A stretch of DNA of 42,021 nt, taken from positions 1-42,021 of the forward strand of contig JAIXTO010000241.1 in NCBI GenBank assembly GCA_027483885.1. Direction: 5' to 3'. The DNA is from Rhizobiaceae bacterium. GTDB lineage: Bacteria > Pseudomonadota > Alphaproteobacteria > Rhizobiales > Rhizobiaceae. The notes beneath the pieces were generated by a model. That model made no database searches and had not been told where the DNA came from. It worked only from the letters and a program-made list of their open reading frames with translations. Below are positions 16,822-26,405 of the stretch, in pieces. A program made the translations under genes and the position numbers. Every line of letters begins with the position of its first letter. The stretch's first letter is position 1.

Positions 16822-18644
16822 TCCACCGTCACCGACTTGGCAAGATTGCGCGGCTGGTCCACGTCCGTGCCCATGAAGACGGCCGTGTGATAGGCCAGAA
16901 GCTGGATCGGTAGCGCAAAGATCATCGGCGAAATCACCTCGTCCACAACAGGCAGCACGATGGTCGCCATGGTCGGAAGTTTTGAGGCGGCCGCTCCCTT
17001 TTCGTCGGTGATGAAGATGATCTTGCCGCCACGGGCTGCCACTTCCTGCATGTTGGAGACGGTCTTTTCAAAGAACCGGTCATGCGGGGCAATGACGATG
17101 ACAGGCATGTTTTCATCAATCAGCGCAATCGGCCCGTGCTTCAGCTCGCCCGCCGCATAACCTTCCGCATGGATATAGGAGATTTCCTTGAGCTTCAGCG
17201 CGCCTTCCAGCGCCAGCGGATAACTGGTGCCGCGCCCGAGATAAAGCACATCCTTGAAGCGCGACAGATCCCGCGACAGCGTTTCCATCTGCGGCTGGAT
17301 GAGGTTCAGCACATGGCTCATCACGCGCGGCATCTCGATCAGATGGCGCACCATCGCCTTTTCGTCCACCTCGGACAACGTGCCGCGCGCGCGACCTGCC
17401 TGGATGGCAAGCGATGCCAGAACCGCCAGCTGGCAGGTAAAGGCCTTTGTCGAGGCAACGCCGATTTCGGGGCCGGCCAGAATCGGAAACACCGCATCGG
17501 CTTCCCGCGCAATGGTCGATTCGCGCACGTTGACGATGGCGCCGATAGGAAGACCGGCTTCCTTGCAATAGCGCAGCGAGGCCAGCGTATCAGCGGTTTC
17601 GCCAGACTGAGAAATGAACAGCGCCGCCTGATCGGACGACAGCGGCATTTCCCGGTAGCGGAATTCCGAGGCAACATCGATTTCCACCGGCAGGCGCGCA
17701 TAACGCTCGAACCAGTATTTGCCGATGAGACCGGCGAGATAGGCCGTGCCGCAGGCGGAAATCGCAAGGCTTCTGACCTTCGCAAAATCGATGGCGGGGC
17801 CTTGTGCCTTCACCGTACCGCTTGCGAAATCCACATAGTGGCTGAGCGCATGCGAAATGATTTCCGGCTGCTCGTAGATTTCCTTTTCCATGAAATGGCG
17901 ATGATTGCCCTTGTCGACCATCAGGGCTGCGGCCTGCGAGATCTGCATCGGCCGCGAGACCGGCTTTCCGGCATAATCCATGATCGACACGCCGCGCGCG
18001 GTCATCACGGCGCAATCGCCATCCACGAGATAGGTGATGCGGTTGGTAAACGGCGCGAGCGCAATCGCGTCGGAGCCCAGAAACATCTCGCCCTCACCAT
18101 GACCGATGGCAAGCGGCGGCCCGAAGCGGGCGCTGAAAATCGTGCCGGGATCATCGGCAAACATCACCACCAGCGCATAGGCGCCACTGACGCGGTTCAG
18201 CATAGCCAGCATCGCCGCCTGATGATCCATGCCCGCACGGATAAATTTGGCCAGCAGATGCGCCACCACTTCCGTATCCGTCTGGCTTTCGAAGACAGCC
18301 CCTTCGGCCAATAGCTCGTCACGCAGCTCGGAAAAATTCTCGATGATGCCGTTATGGACGACGGCCGCGCCCTCGACGAAATGCGGATGGGCATTGGTCT
18401 CGTTCGGCACGCCGTGCGTTGCCCAGCGGGTATGGGCGATACCGATTTCGCCCGGAAGCGGTTCCAGAGACAGCTTCTTTTCGAGGTTGAACAGTTTCCC
18501 CTCGGCGCGGCGACGCTCCATCACACCGTCATGGATCGTGGCGACACCTGCCGAATCATAACCGCGATATTCCAGCCGCCGCAACGCATCGACCAGCCGT
18601 TCCGCCACCGGTGCCTTGCCGACGATGCCAACGATACCGCACAT
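16818..18644 (-). CDS. glmS: Glutamine-fructose-6-phosphate aminotransferase
   Basis: GlmS makes glucosamine-6-phosphate from fructose-6-phosphate and glutamine, the entry step to UDP-GlcNAc. The protein starts MCGIVGIVGK, so the N-terminal nucleophile Cys is exposed after Met removal. It has the class II glutaminase domain (HTRWATHG, HNGIIENFSELR) and two SIS sugar-isomerase domains (SACGTAYLAG, SQSGETADTL). The end is NLAKSVTVE. At 608 residues the length is standard. The open frame runs 20 codons upstream to a TTG, but only ATG 18644 fits, with AAAGAGG 5 nt before it. It lies 106 nt after glmU on the same strand; no glmS ribozyme is expected or seen. Confidence 0.97.
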   Translation of the reverse strand: MCGIVGIVGKAPVAERLVDALRRLEYRGYDSAGVATIHDGVMERRRAEGKLFNLEKKLSLEPLPGEIGIAHTRWATHGVPNETNAHPHFVEGAAVVHNGIIENFSELRDELLAEGAVFESQTDTEVVAHLLAKFIRAGMDHQAAMLAMLNRVSGAYALVVMFADDPGTIFSARFGPPLAIGHGEGEMFLGSDAIALAPFTNRITYLVDGDCAVMTARGVSIMDYAGKPVSRPMQISQAAALMVDKGNHRHFMEKEIYEQPEIISHALSHYVDFASGTVKAQGPAIDFAKVRSLAISACGTAYLAGLIGKYWFERYARLPVEIDVASEFRYREMPLSSDQAALFISQSGETADTLASLRYCKEAGLPIGAIVNVRESTIAREADAVFPILAGPEIGVASTKAFTCQLAVLASLAIQAGRARGTLSEVDEKAMVRHLIEMPRVMSHVLNLIQPQMETLSRDLSRFKDVLYLGRGTSYPLALEGALKLKEISYIHAEGYAAGELKHGPIALIDENMPVIVIAPHDRFFEKTVSNMQEVAARGGKIIFITDEKGAAASKLPTMATIVLPVVDEVISPMIFALPIQLLAYHTAVFMGTDVDQPRNLAKSVTVE

Positions 18645-18750
18645 ATGAACCTCTTTCGTTTTCTCGAATGCGCGAATTCCTACCGCACCGCACGCAATGC
18701 GCAATTGGCGCGCCGGTCAAATTCGATTTGTTACGGTAATCTATCTGAGT

Positions 18751-20112
18751 TTACCGGCTGTTCTTGCGCGACGCCTTCAAGGCCTGCGCCCGTTCGCGCA
18801 CGGCTTTAGCCCGGTCCGGCTTCACCTCCTGCCGGGCGCGACCAAAGGCCAGCGCATCCTCGGGCACATCCTCAGTAATCACGCTGCCCGAGGCGATATA
18901 GGCGCCGTTTCCGATGGTGACAGGAGCGACCAGCGCGGAATTCGAGCCGATGAAGGCGTTTTCGCCGATCCGCGTCTCGCTCTTGTTAAAACCATCGTAA
19001 TTGCAGGTGATGGTGCCGGCCCCGATATTCGTACCCGCACCAATGAAGGCGTCGCCGATATAGGTGAGATGGTTCACCTTCGCGCCAGCGCCGATCTCGG
19101 CCTTCTTCACCTCGCAGAAATTGCCGACCTTGGAACCCTCGCCGAGATTGGCGCCGGGGCGCAGGCGCGCGAACGGGCCAACCGTTGCACCGGATGCCAC
19201 ATGGGCCCCTTCCAGATGCGAAAAGGCATGGATCACCGCGCCTGATTCCACCGTCACGCCGGGGCCGAAAACCACATTCGGCTCGATCAGCACATCGGGC
19301 TGAAGCTCGGTGTCATGGGCCAGAAACACCGTTTCCGGCGCAATCATCGAAACGCCTGAGAGCATCATTTCGTGACGGCGGCGCTGCTGCCAGCTTGTCT
19401 CCAGAAGCGCCAGTTCGGCGCGTGTGTTGCAACCGGCAAGTTCGGCCTCGGGAGCATCGATGGCAACCACCCGGCCGCCGTCTGCACGCGCGATTTCCAC
19501 GAGATCCGTCAGGTAATATTCACCCTTGGCATTGCTGTTGCCGATCTTTTCCAGCCATTCCAGCGCACGCGCACCGTTGATGGCCATCAGGCCGCTATTG
19601 CACCAGGTGACCTTGCGTTCCTCGTCGGTTGCGTCCTTTTCCTCGCGGATCGCCACCAGTTGACCATCCTCGACCAGCAGCCGGCCATAACCGAACGGGT
19701 TTTGCGTGTGAAAACCGATCACCACCACATCGGCGCCTTCGGCCAGTGTCTCACGGGCTGACAGGAATGTTTGCGGGCGCACCAGCGGCACGTCGCCATA
19801 GGTCACCACCACATCGTCGAACCCTTGCGAAATAGCCTCGCGCGCCGTCAGCACCGCATGGCCTGTCCCCCGCCGCTCGACCTGCAGAAAAGTGGTGATC
19901 TCGATGCCAGCGGTCTCGCCAGCTTTCGCCACCGCTTCCGCATCCCGCCCGAGCACAAGGGCCGCATTCTCCATGCCGGCATCGCCGATGGCGCGCATGA
20001 CATGGCCGATCATCGGCAGCCCGGCAATCGGATGCAGAACCTTCGACATCGACGACTTCATCCGGGTGCTGTCGCCGGCGGCGAGGATCACGGCAAGGCA
20101 GGTGCGGGTCAT
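18751..20112 (-). CDS. glmU: Bifunctional GlmU (acetyltransferase / uridylyltransferase)
   Basis: GlmU acetylates glucosamine-1-phosphate and couples it to UTP, giving UDP-GlcNAc for peptidoglycan and lipid A. The 453-residue protein has the N-terminal nucleotidyltransferase domain beginning LAAGDSTRM, with the essential KVLH lysine. A left-handed beta-helix of hexapeptide repeats follows (about 250-430: [39 protein letters not shown]). The loop reads LAAGDSTRM rather than the usual GTRM. ATG 20112 has GGAG 6 nt upstream; an in-frame ATG seven codons earlier lacks this. Together with glmS downstream it covers most of UDP-GlcNAc synthesis. Confidence 0.97.
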   Translation of the reverse strand: MTRTCLAVILAAGDSTRMKSSMSKVLHPIAGLPMIGHVMRAIGDAGMENAALVLGRDAEAVAKAGETAGIEITTFLQVERRGTGHAVLTAREAISQGFDDVVVTYGDVPLVRPQTFLSARETLAEGADVVVIGFHTQNPFGYGRLLVEDGQLVAIREEKDATDEERKVTWCNSGLMAINGARALEWLEKIGNSNAKGEYYLTDLVEIARADGGRVVAIDAPEAELAGCNTRAELALLETSWQQRRRHEMMLSGVSMIAPETVFLAHDTELQPDVLIEPNVVFGPGVTVESGAVIHAFSHLEGAHVASGATVGPFARLRPGANLGEGSKVGNFCEVKKAEIGAGAKVNHLTYIGDAFIGAGTNIGAGTITCNYDGFNKSETRIGENAFIGSNSALVAPVTIGNGAYIASGSVITEDVPEDALAFGRARQEVKPDRAKAVRERAQALKASRKNSR

Positions 20113-20161
20113 ACAAGGCTCCGTCGAAGGCATGCGGCACGTTTCAGCCGAGAACCGGCAC

Positions 20162-20190
20162 CATTAGCAGGACAGCGCCGGTTTTACCAA
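20162..20190 (-). promoter_or_regulatory. Weak candidate promoter of glmU-glmS
   Basis: On the minus strand TTGGTA (20185-20190) precedes GCTAAT (about 20163-20168) by 16 nt, about 50 nt upstream of the glmU start. Matches to consensus are partial. Confidence 0.25.
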
Positions 20191-20214
20191 GACGGAAGCC
20201 GTAAATTTGCACAT

Positions 20215-20547
20215 CTATGCCGGATGCGCGGCCCGGTAAAAGGCGATCATCTCATCCACCGGGATCCCGTCTATGCGAGCGCCGGCAAAGCGGCAGTGAA
20301 CAAAATCCACGCCAGACAGATTGGCGTTCTCAACCTGGGCGCCCGAGAGTGTGACATCGTTCACGACCAGACCGGAGAGATTGGCGTCATTGATCTTCCA
20401 GCCGGTCATGTTGCTGTCGTTGAAGCGGGCGCCGGAAAATTCGATCTGATTGAAGGATGCGCTCGACAGATTGCAATTGTTGAAATTGGAGCCGGACAGA
20501 TTGCTGTCGTCGACATCAAGCACCTCGGTTGTTCTGTGCAATTTCAT
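20215..20547 (-). CDS. Small pentapeptide-repeat protein
   Basis: The 110-residue product is built almost wholly of tandem A(D/N)LSG-type pentapeptide units between about residues 15 and 95 (for example DDSNLSGSNFNNCNLSSASF and ENANLSGVDF). These predict a right-handed quadrilateral beta-helix of about four turns. It ends in a short tail DEMIAFYRAAHPA. Long proteins of this fold such as Qnr and MfpA mimic DNA and protect gyrase; this one is too short to assume that. GTG 20565 and ATG 20553 are in frame, but GGAG lies 6 nt before ATG 20547. It sits between the BMP importer and glmU on the same strand. Function unknown. Confidence 0.75.
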   Translation of the reverse strand: MKLHRTTEVLDVDDSNLSGSNFNNCNLSSASFNQIEFSGARFNDSNMTGWKINDANLSGLVVNDVTLSGAQVENANLSGVDFVHCRFAGARIDGIPVDEMIAFYRAAHPA

Positions 20548-20572
20548 GCTCATCTCCGCAATCACATGACCT

Positions 20573-20610
20573 TAAAAACAGAAAGCCCGCGCAGATGATC
20601 ATGCGCGGGC
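20573..20610 (-). terminator. Terminator of the BMP importer operon
   Basis: GCCCGCGC / GCGCGGGC (20585-20610) forms an 8-bp GC stem with a 10-nt loop. On the minus strand it is followed by TTTCTGTTTTT. It lies 27 nt after the stop of the BMP binding protein. Confidence 0.75.
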
Positions 20611-20637
20611 CAGCAAATCCAGTCGGGATCGATGCGC

Positions 20638-21711
20638 TTACTGCGGCAGCTTGTCGTCGACGCCCTGCACGTAGAAATTCATGCCGAGGAGCACGCCGTC
20701 TTCAGCCTTTTCGCCAGCCTTCAGCCAGGGCGAACCGTCCTGCTTGTTGATCGGGCCGGTGAAGGGATGCAGTTCGCCGGACTTGATCTTGGCTTCGGTT
20801 TCTTCCGCCATCGCCTTCACGTCGTCAGGCATGTTGGTGTAGGGCGCCATGGTCAGGATGCCGTCCTTCAGGCCATCCCAGATCTGTTCCGACTTCCAGG
20901 TGCCGTCCAGAAGCGCCTTGGTGCGCTTGATGTAATAGGCGCCCCAGGTGTCGACGATAGCGGTCAGCTGCGTCTTCGGGCCAGCGGCAATCATGTCGGA
21001 GGCCTGGCCGAAGGCCATGATGCCGCGTTCGGCGGCAACCTGCATCGGAGCGGTCGTGTCGGTGTGCTGCGTCATCACGTCGACGCCCTGGTCGATCAGA
21101 GCCTTGGCGGCATCGGCTTCCTTGCCCGGGTCGAACCAGGTGTTGGCCCAGACGACCTTCAGCTTGAATTCCGGATTGACCGACTTTGCGCCGAGTTCAA
21201 AGGCGTTGATGCCCATGACGACTTCCGGGATCGGGAAGGAGGCGATGTAACCGGCAACGCCCTTCTTCGACATTTTTGCGGCGATCTGGCCCTGGATATA
21301 ACGGCCTTCGTAGAAACGCGAATTGTAGGTGGCGAGGTTTTCCGCCGCCTTGAAGCCGGTGGCGTGCTCGAACTTCACCTTCGGGAACTTTGCCGCAACC
21401 TTCACGGTCGCATCCATGAAGCCGAAGGACGTGGTGTAGACGAGAGCGCAGCCGGAACGGGCCATGCGCTCGATGGCACGTTCGGCATCCGGGCCTTCCG
21501 GCACGCTTTCCAGATACGGCGTTTCGATCTTGTCGCCGAGCGCCTTCTGCAGTTCCTGGCGGCCGATGTCATGCGCCTGCGTCCAGCCGCCATCGGTCTT
21601 GGTGCCGACATAGATGAAACACACCTTGGTTTTTTCCTGCGCCTCAGCGCCCACGGTAAAACTGCCCAGCGTGGCAGCCGTGGCGGCGAGTGCGATAATC
21701 AGCTTCTTCAT
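20638..21711 (-). CDS. BMP family ABC transporter substrate-binding protein
   Basis: The 357-residue periplasmic receptor belongs to the BMP/PnrA (basic membrane protein) family. Characterised members bind purine nucleosides or related compounds. Residues 1-24 form a signal peptide (cleavage near AEA-QEK); there is no lipobox Cys, so it is a soluble binding protein rather than a lipoprotein. Family cues are VCFIYVGTKTDGGWTQAHDIG, YTTSFGFMD, GYIASFPIPEVVMGINAFELG and DVMTQHTDTTAP. ATG 21711 has AGGG 8 nt upstream; the longer open frame has no signal peptide at its start. It is the last gene of a four-gene importer operon read leftward from 25328. Confidence 0.93.
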   Translation of the reverse strand: MKKLIIALAATAATLGSFTVGAEAQEKTKVCFIYVGTKTDGGWTQAHDIGRQELQKALGDKIETPYLESVPEGPDAERAIERMARSGCALVYTTSFGFMDATVKVAAKFPKVKFEHATGFKAAENLATYNSRFYEGRYIQGQIAAKMSKKGVAGYIASFPIPEVVMGINAFELGAKSVNPEFKLKVVWANTWFDPGKEADAAKALIDQGVDVMTQHTDTTAPMQVAAERGIMAFGQASDMIAAGPKTQLTAIVDTWGAYYIKRTKALLDGTWKSEQIWDGLKDGILTMAPYTNMPDDVKAMAEETEAKIKSGELHPFTGPINKQDGSPWLKAGEKAEDGVLLGMNFYVQGVDDKLPQ

Positions 21712-21758
21712 TGTACAACCCCTGTTTGGCTCGAAGCTACGGTATGGATGGTGCCGCC

Positions 21759-22673
21759 TCAGCGGTCCGGAACGAAGGGTTTCCCCAGGCAAGCCGGCGT
21801 ATTGATGAGCGTTGTGCGGCGATTATGCGAGATCACGATGAGAACGACAATAGTCACGGCGTAAGGCAGCATCGAGAGAAACTGCGAGGGCACACCGATG
21901 CCGAGCGCCTGGGCATGCAATTGCAGGATGCCGACCGCGCCGAAAATGTAGCCGCCGGCCAGAACCCGCCACGGCCGCCAGGAGGCAAACACGACGAGCG
22001 CCAGTGCAATCCAGCCGCGACCGGCCGCCATGTTCTCCACCCATTGCGGGGTGTAGACAAGCGACAGCTGTGCGCCGGCAAGCCCCGCACAGGCGCCGCC
22101 GAACATGACCGCCAGATAACGCGTGCGCACCACATGGATGCCGAGCGCATGGGCCGAACCGTGATTGTCGCCGATGGCGCGCATTTTCAGGCCCGTGCGG
22201 CTCTTGAACAGAAACCAGTGCACGCCGATGATAAGCGCAATCGACAGGTAGAAGGTAATGTCCTGCGCAAACAGCAGGCGGCCAATGAAGGGGATGTCCG
22301 AGAGGATCGGGAACACGATCGGCTGCAGCTTGACGCCGGGAATGCCGACGAAACTTTCGCCGATCTGGCCGGAAAGGCCAAGCCCGAGCAAAGTCAGCGC
22401 AAGCCCCGTCGCCACCTGGTTTGCCACCAGCGTCAGCGTCAGGAAACCGAACAGCAGCGAAAACGCCGCGCCGCCCAATATGCCGCAGAGCACGCCGAGA
22501 AGCGGCACGCCGGTGAGGTAGGAGCCCGCAAAGGCGCAGACCGCGCCCATGATCATCATGCCCTCGACGCCGAGGTTCAGCACGCCGGCCCGTTCAGTGA
22601 CCAGTTCGCCGACGGCGGCAATCACCAGCGGCGTGGCGGCCGTAACGATGGTCAGAAGAATGGCTTCAAACAT
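21759..22673 (-). CDS. ABC transporter permease (BMP-associated, second permease)
   Basis: A 304-residue membrane protein of the BPD_transp_2 family with about eight to ten helices. It starts FEAILLTIVTAATPLVIAAV and has the conserved GELVTERAGVLNLGVEGMMIMGA loop typical of nucleoside-importer permeases such as NupQ/YufQ. The cytoplasmic coupling segment is MRAIGDNHGSAHALGI. The ATG lies 2 nt after the stop of the other permease, with GAGG in the overlap region, so translation is coupled. It should pair with the larger permease at 22676-23764. Confidence 0.93.
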   Translation of the reverse strand: MFEAILLTIVTAATPLVIAAVGELVTERAGVLNLGVEGMMIMGAVCAFAGSYLTGVPLLGVLCGILGGAAFSLLFGFLTLTLVANQVATGLALTLLGLGLSGQIGESFVGIPGVKLQPIVFPILSDIPFIGRLLFAQDITFYLSIALIIGVHWFLFKSRTGLKMRAIGDNHGSAHALGIHVVRTRYLAVMFGGACAGLAGAQLSLVYTPQWVENMAAGRGWIALALVVFASWRPWRVLAGGYIFGAVGILQLHAQALGIGVPSQFLSMLPYAVTIVVLIVISHNRRTTLINTPACLGKPFVPDR

Positions 22674-22675
22674 CG

Positions 22676-23764
22676 TCAGGACCTCGCTTCAACATTGCGG
22701 CCGGCGCCGAAGATCAGGCGCACGCGGTAGAGAATCAGCGTGTCGCAGGAGAGGACGAAAAACAGAATGAGGCCCTGGAACACCCGCGTGACCTTGTCCG
22801 ACACGCCGATGGAGAGCTGCGCTGCCTCGCCGCCGAGATAGGTGAGTGCCAGCACGAAGCCGGACGCAATGATACCCAATGGATTGAGGCGTCCCAGAAA
22901 GGCAACGATGATGGCGGTAAAGCCGTAACCGGGCGAAATGCTCGGCTGCAGGTGGCCGATGGAACCGGAGACTTCGGAGATGCCTGCAAGACCGGCCAGC
23001 GCGCCCGACAGCATCATCGAAAACCACACCATGCGCCGCGCCGAAAAGCCGGCAAACCGCCCTGCCCGTTCCGAACGCCCGAGAACCGTCACTTCAAAGC
23101 CTTTCAGCATGAAGCGCATCATGAACCAGATGGCGACGGCAGCCACGAGTGCAAAGACGATCGACCAATGGGCACGCCCCGATTCCAGCAGCTCCGGCAG
23201 CACCGCTTCCGGCGCAAAGCTCACCGTCTGCGGAAAATTGAAGCCTTTCGGATCGCGCCACAGGCCGCGCGTCAGCCAATCCAGGAACAACTGGGCGATA
23301 TAGACCAGCATCAGGCTGGTCAGGATTTCGTTGGTGTTGAAGCGGGTCTTCAGGAGCGCCGGGATGCCAGCGTAGAGCGCGCCCCCCAGCATGCCCATCA
23401 GAAGCATCAGCGGCAGCACCATCGGCGAATGCCACTGCGGCACCATGACAGGCAGGATCGAGCCGCAGATGGCACCGATGGTGAACTGTCCTTCGGCGCC
23501 GATATTCCAATTGTTGGAGCGATAACAGACGGACAGGCCAACCGCGATGAGGATCAGCGGGGCTGCCTTGATCGCCAGTTCATGCAAAGACCACACTTCA
23601 AGCAGCGGATCGATGAAGAAGCTGTAGAGCGCGTGCAAAGGGTCCTTGCCGAGCATCAGAAACAGCAGGGCGCCGGATAAAAGCGTCAGCGTCAGTGCGA
23701 GGATCGGCGAGACGACGGAAAACAGGCCGGATGCGCTGGCGCGCCGTTCCAGTTCAATGCGCAT
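22676..23764 (-). CDS. ABC transporter permease (BMP-associated, first permease)
   Basis: A 362-residue BPD_transp_2 permease (YufP/NupP-like) with a hydrophilic N-terminus and about nine to ten helices. Conserved cues are CYRSNNWNIGAEGQFTIGAI, LLKTRFNTNEILTSLMLVYIA and a Gly-rich GYGFTAIIVAFLGRLNPLGI near the C-terminus. Its ATG at 23764 lies inside the last codons of the ATPase gene (11-nt overlap), preceded by GGGAGG; the open frame is 10 codons longer but that start is unsupported. It forms the membrane heterodimer of the importer with the next gene. Confidence 0.92.
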   Translation of the reverse strand: MRIELERRASASGLFSVVSPILALTLTLLSGALLFLMLGKDPLHALYSFFIDPLLEVWSLHELAIKAAPLILIAVGLSVCYRSNNWNIGAEGQFTIGAICGSILPVMVPQWHSPMVLPLMLLMGMLGGALYAGIPALLKTRFNTNEILTSLMLVYIAQLFLDWLTRGLWRDPKGFNFPQTVSFAPEAVLPELLESGRAHWSIVFALVAAVAIWFMMRFMLKGFEVTVLGRSERAGRFAGFSARRMVWFSMMLSGALAGLAGISEVSGSIGHLQPSISPGYGFTAIIVAFLGRLNPLGIIASGFVLALTYLGGEAAQLSIGVSDKVTRVFQGLILFFVLSCDTLILYRVRLIFGAGRNVEARS

Positions 23765-25328
23765 GGACGGCCTCCCGACGGCTGGTGGAATCATGAACGC
23801 CGCCCATCAGCAGGCCGATCTTTTCAAGTGTCAGTTCGCTGGCCGCATAAGGACGCGACATGCGCCCCTCGGAAATCACCGCAATGCTGGTTGCCACCTC
23901 GAAAATCTCGTCGAGATCCTGGCTGATCACCACGACGGCAGAGCCCGCCCGGGCAAGATCGACCAACGCCTGACGGATGCGGCTCGCAGCGCCGGCATCG
24001 ACACCCCAGGTCGGCTGGTTGACGATGAGGACTTGCGGCTTGCGGTCAAGCTCGCGCCCGATGATGAACTTTTGCAGATTGCCGCCTGACAGCGAACCGG
24101 CGGCTGGATTATCACCGCTCTTGCGCACATCCATCTCGCCACAAATACGTTTCGCGATCGAGCGGATCACGTCGTGGCGGATGACATTGGCAAGACCGCC
24201 CGACAAAAATGTCTTGCGGTCGGACTGGCTGCGCGACAGCAGAAGATTGTCGGAAAGCGCCATGTCGGACACCGCGGCATGGCCGTGGCGTTCTTCCGGC
24301 ACAAAACCGGCACCCAGCAGCCGGCGCCCGTTGATACCCTTGCGCCCGACCGGTTTTCCACAAAGCCTGATCGCATCATCGTCGGCAACAGGATATTCCC
24401 CCGACAGGGCATCGAACAATTCTCCCTGCCCGTTGCCGGCAACGCCTGCAATGGCCAGGATTTCACCGGCACGCACCTGCATGGAAATGCCCGAAAGCGT
24501 GATCGCAAACGGCGTGCGGGCGGGAACGGCAAGGTTCTTCACATCCACCAGCACGTCGCCAAGCGGCGTGTCAGCCGCGCGTTCGACACCGGCGACATCA
24601 GATCCCACCATCATGCGGGCAAGTGAGCCCGGCGTTTCCTGTCTGGGATCGCAGGCACCGGTCACCTTGCCATGGCGCAGCACGGTTGCGCGGTCGCAGA
24701 TGCGCTGCACCTCTTCCAGCCGATGGCTGATATAAAGCACCGAGCGCCCCTCGGCCTTCAGCTTGAACAGCGTCTCGAACAGCCGGTCGGCTTCCTGCGG
24801 CGTCAGCACGGACGTCGGTTCATCCAGAATGATCAGCTTCGGGTTCTGCAGCAGCGCGCGCACGATCTCTATTCGCTGGCGCTCGCCAACGGACAGATCC
24901 GCCACATGCGCATTCGGATCGAGCGGCAGCCCATAGGCGCGCGACAGATTTTTCGCCTCTTCGGCAATCTTTGTCAGCGGGATTTTAGGATCGAGCGACA
25001 GCGCGATGTTTTCGGCAACCGTCAGCGCCTCGAACAGCGAGAAATGCTGGAAGACCATGCCGATGCCGAGCGTTCTTGCATGGCCGGGGGACTGGATGGT
25101 GACCGGCTTGCCGCCCCAGACGATCTCACCGTCGCTCGGCTGCAGTACGCCAAACAGCATCTTGACGAGGGTGGATTTTCCAGCGCCATTTTCGCCGAGC
25201 AGGGCATGGATCTCACCCGGAGCAATCGACAGGTCAATGCCGTTACAGGCAGCAAAACTTCCGAAATATTTGGTCAGTCCCCGGACCTTCAGAAGCGTTG
25301 CCGCCTCCGGAACCTGCGCTTCACTCAC
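23754..25328 (-). CDS. ABC transporter ATP-binding protein with two ATPase domains (nucleoside/sugar type)
   Basis: The 524-residue protein contains two ABC domains in tandem, as in RbsA- and YufO-like importers. Domain 1 has Walker A GENGAGKST (45-53), signature LSVGERQRIEI and Walker B LIILDEPTSVL. Domain 2 has a degenerate Walker A (GVAGNGQGEL), signature LSGGNLQKFIIGREL and Walker B VLIVNQPTWGVD. The degeneracy is normal for the family and suggests one site is regulatory. The start is GTG 25328 with GAGGGGA 5 nt upstream. It is the first gene of the operon ATPase-permease-permease-binding protein. The 151 nt before it (25329-25479) hold no gene; I see no clear promoter there, so read-through from pcs is possible. 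Confidence 0.93.
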   Translation of the reverse strand: MSEAQVPEAATLLKVRGLTKYFGSFAACNGIDLSIAPGEIHALLGENGAGKSTLVKMLFGVLQPSDGEIVWGGKPVTIQSPGHARTLGIGMVFQHFSLFEALTVAENIALSLDPKIPLTKIAEEAKNLSRAYGLPLDPNAHVADLSVGERQRIEIVRALLQNPKLIILDEPTSVLTPQEADRLFETLFKLKAEGRSVLYISHRLEEVQRICDRATVLRHGKVTGACDPRQETPGSLARMMVGSDVAGVERAADTPLGDVLVDVKNLAVPARTPFAITLSGISMQVRAGEILAIAGVAGNGQGELFDALSGEYPVADDDAIRLCGKPVGRKGINGRRLLGAGFVPEERHGHAAVSDMALSDNLLLSRSQSDRKTFLSGGLANVIRHDVIRSIAKRICGEMDVRKSGDNPAAGSLSGGNLQKFIIGRELDRKPQVLIVNQPTWGVDAGAASRIRQALVDLARAGSAVVVISQDLDEIFEVATSIAVISEGRMSRPYAASELTLEKIGLLMGGVHDSTSRREAVHAH

Positions 25329-25479
25329 TCACATCCCCTCATGCACCTCGCGCCCACCTTCTGCGAGGTTTTGATGGCTGCCAAAGTGTCCTGTGTTTGC
25401 CGTTCACTCCCGGCGCTTGACTAGATTGATACTCGTTTTGGTGCCGCGCACAACAGGAAAGTCCAGCTTTCCCGGCGCT

Positions 25480-26214
25480 TTACTTGGATTTCCCAAGGTT
25501 TGGGAAAAGTTGCAGCACGCCGCCCACCGCATAAAGATAAAGGCCCGTCACCACCACGCCCCAGACCAGCCAGGCGGGCGATTCAAAATGCAAAAGCAGC
25601 GAATAGGCCGACAGCGCGCACCACAGCAGGAAGATGCCGAGATTGAGCCGCCGCAGCCGTTTCACGCGCACCGGATGCAGGAAATTGATCGGCAGGAAGG
25701 TGAAGAACACCGACACCATCACCACAATCAACGCCGTGATCTCGCTTGCCTCGATGACAAAAAGGGTGAGGATGACCATGTTCCAGACGACAGGAAAGCC
25801 GGAGAAGAAATATTCGTCCGTCTTCATGCCCGTATCGGCGTAATAGATGGCGCTGGAGACGACGATCATACCGGCCGCCACAAAGGACCAGGTCTCGCCG
25901 ATCATGCCGCTCTGGTAGAGCGCAAAAGCCGGCAGCAGCACATAGGTGACGTAGTCGATGATGTTGTCGAGCGTATCACCCGACCAGTTGGGCAGCACTT
26001 CCTTGACGCGCACCTTGCGGGCAATCGGCCCATCGATGCCATCGATCAGAAGCGCAAGCCCCAGCCACCAGAACATGTCGACGAACCGGTGTTCGGCTGC
26101 GGCCACCACGCCGAGAAAGGCGAGGAACGACCCGGATGCGGTCAGCACATGCACCGAAAATGCCCGGATTTCGGCATAGGGCACTTTGCGGTAATTGAAG
26201 ATTCGCCTGATCAC
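25480..26214 (-). CDS. pcs: Phosphatidylcholine synthase
   Basis: Pcs condenses choline with CDP-diacylglycerol in the inner membrane, a route found in rhizobia, agrobacteria and other plant- or animal-associated bacteria. The 244-residue protein has about eight helices and the CDP-alcohol phosphotransferase motif: DG at 61-62, AR at 65-66, then GDTLDNIID with G79, D83 and D87. The AR-to-G distance is longer than in the general motif, as usual in Pcs. The start is GTG 26214, with GGAG 6 nt upstream. Its divergent neighbour is the UbiH-like gene. The presence of this gene is a main reason for placing the window in the Rhizobiaceae. Confidence 0.93.
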   Translation of the reverse strand: MIRRIFNYRKVPYAEIRAFSVHVLTASGSFLAFLGVVAAAEHRFVDMFWWLGLALLIDGIDGPIARKVRVKEVLPNWSGDTLDNIIDYVTYVLLPAFALYQSGMIGETWSFVAAGMIVVSSAIYYADTGMKTDEYFFSGFPVVWNMVILTLFVIEASEITALIVVMVSVFFTFLPINFLHPVRVKRLRRLNLGIFLLWCALSAYSLLLHFESPAWLVWGVVVTGLYLYAVGGVLQLFPNLGKSK

Positions 26215-26302
26215 GCCCTGCTCCGGAGCTTAAAAATCGAAGGGCTGATATGCGGCCAATCGGCGCGCATTGCAACATCTGCGTCTCAAACGGAGGACAC
26301 CC

Positions 26303-26329
26303 ATGGATAAGTGTTACAAGTTTGCCTAA
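26303..26329 (+). other. Possible 8-residue leader peptide (MDKCYKFA)
   Basis: GGAGG (26292-26296) lies 6 nt before an ATG that opens an 8-codon frame ending in TAA, about 75 nt upstream of the monooxygenase gene. The Shine-Dalgarno is stronger than that of the gene itself. It could be a translated leader or chance. Confidence 0.3.
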
Positions 26330-26405
26330 ATAGGAAGCGCGCGACAATGTCCCTTTAACGGGTCTGTACACCGCGTTTTCGGGTAGGCCGCAAGCGGCAT
26401 TGGAC

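Noticed and set aside
18645..18750. Possible glmS riboswitch or extra regulatory RNA between glmU and glmS
   Set aside because: No glmS ribozyme core is seen and such ribozymes are found mainly in Gram-positive bacteria; the gap holds only a TTGACC that lacks a matching -10.
23754..25328. Degenerate second Walker A of the importer ATPase as a damaging mutation
   Set aside because: The GVAGNGQGE form is normal in the second domain of this transporter family.
25409..25480. CCCGGCGCTT direct repeats and a GGAAAG/CTTTCC stem before the importer operon
   Set aside because: The repeats are only 10 bp and the stem has no T tract; they give too little for an operator or terminator call.
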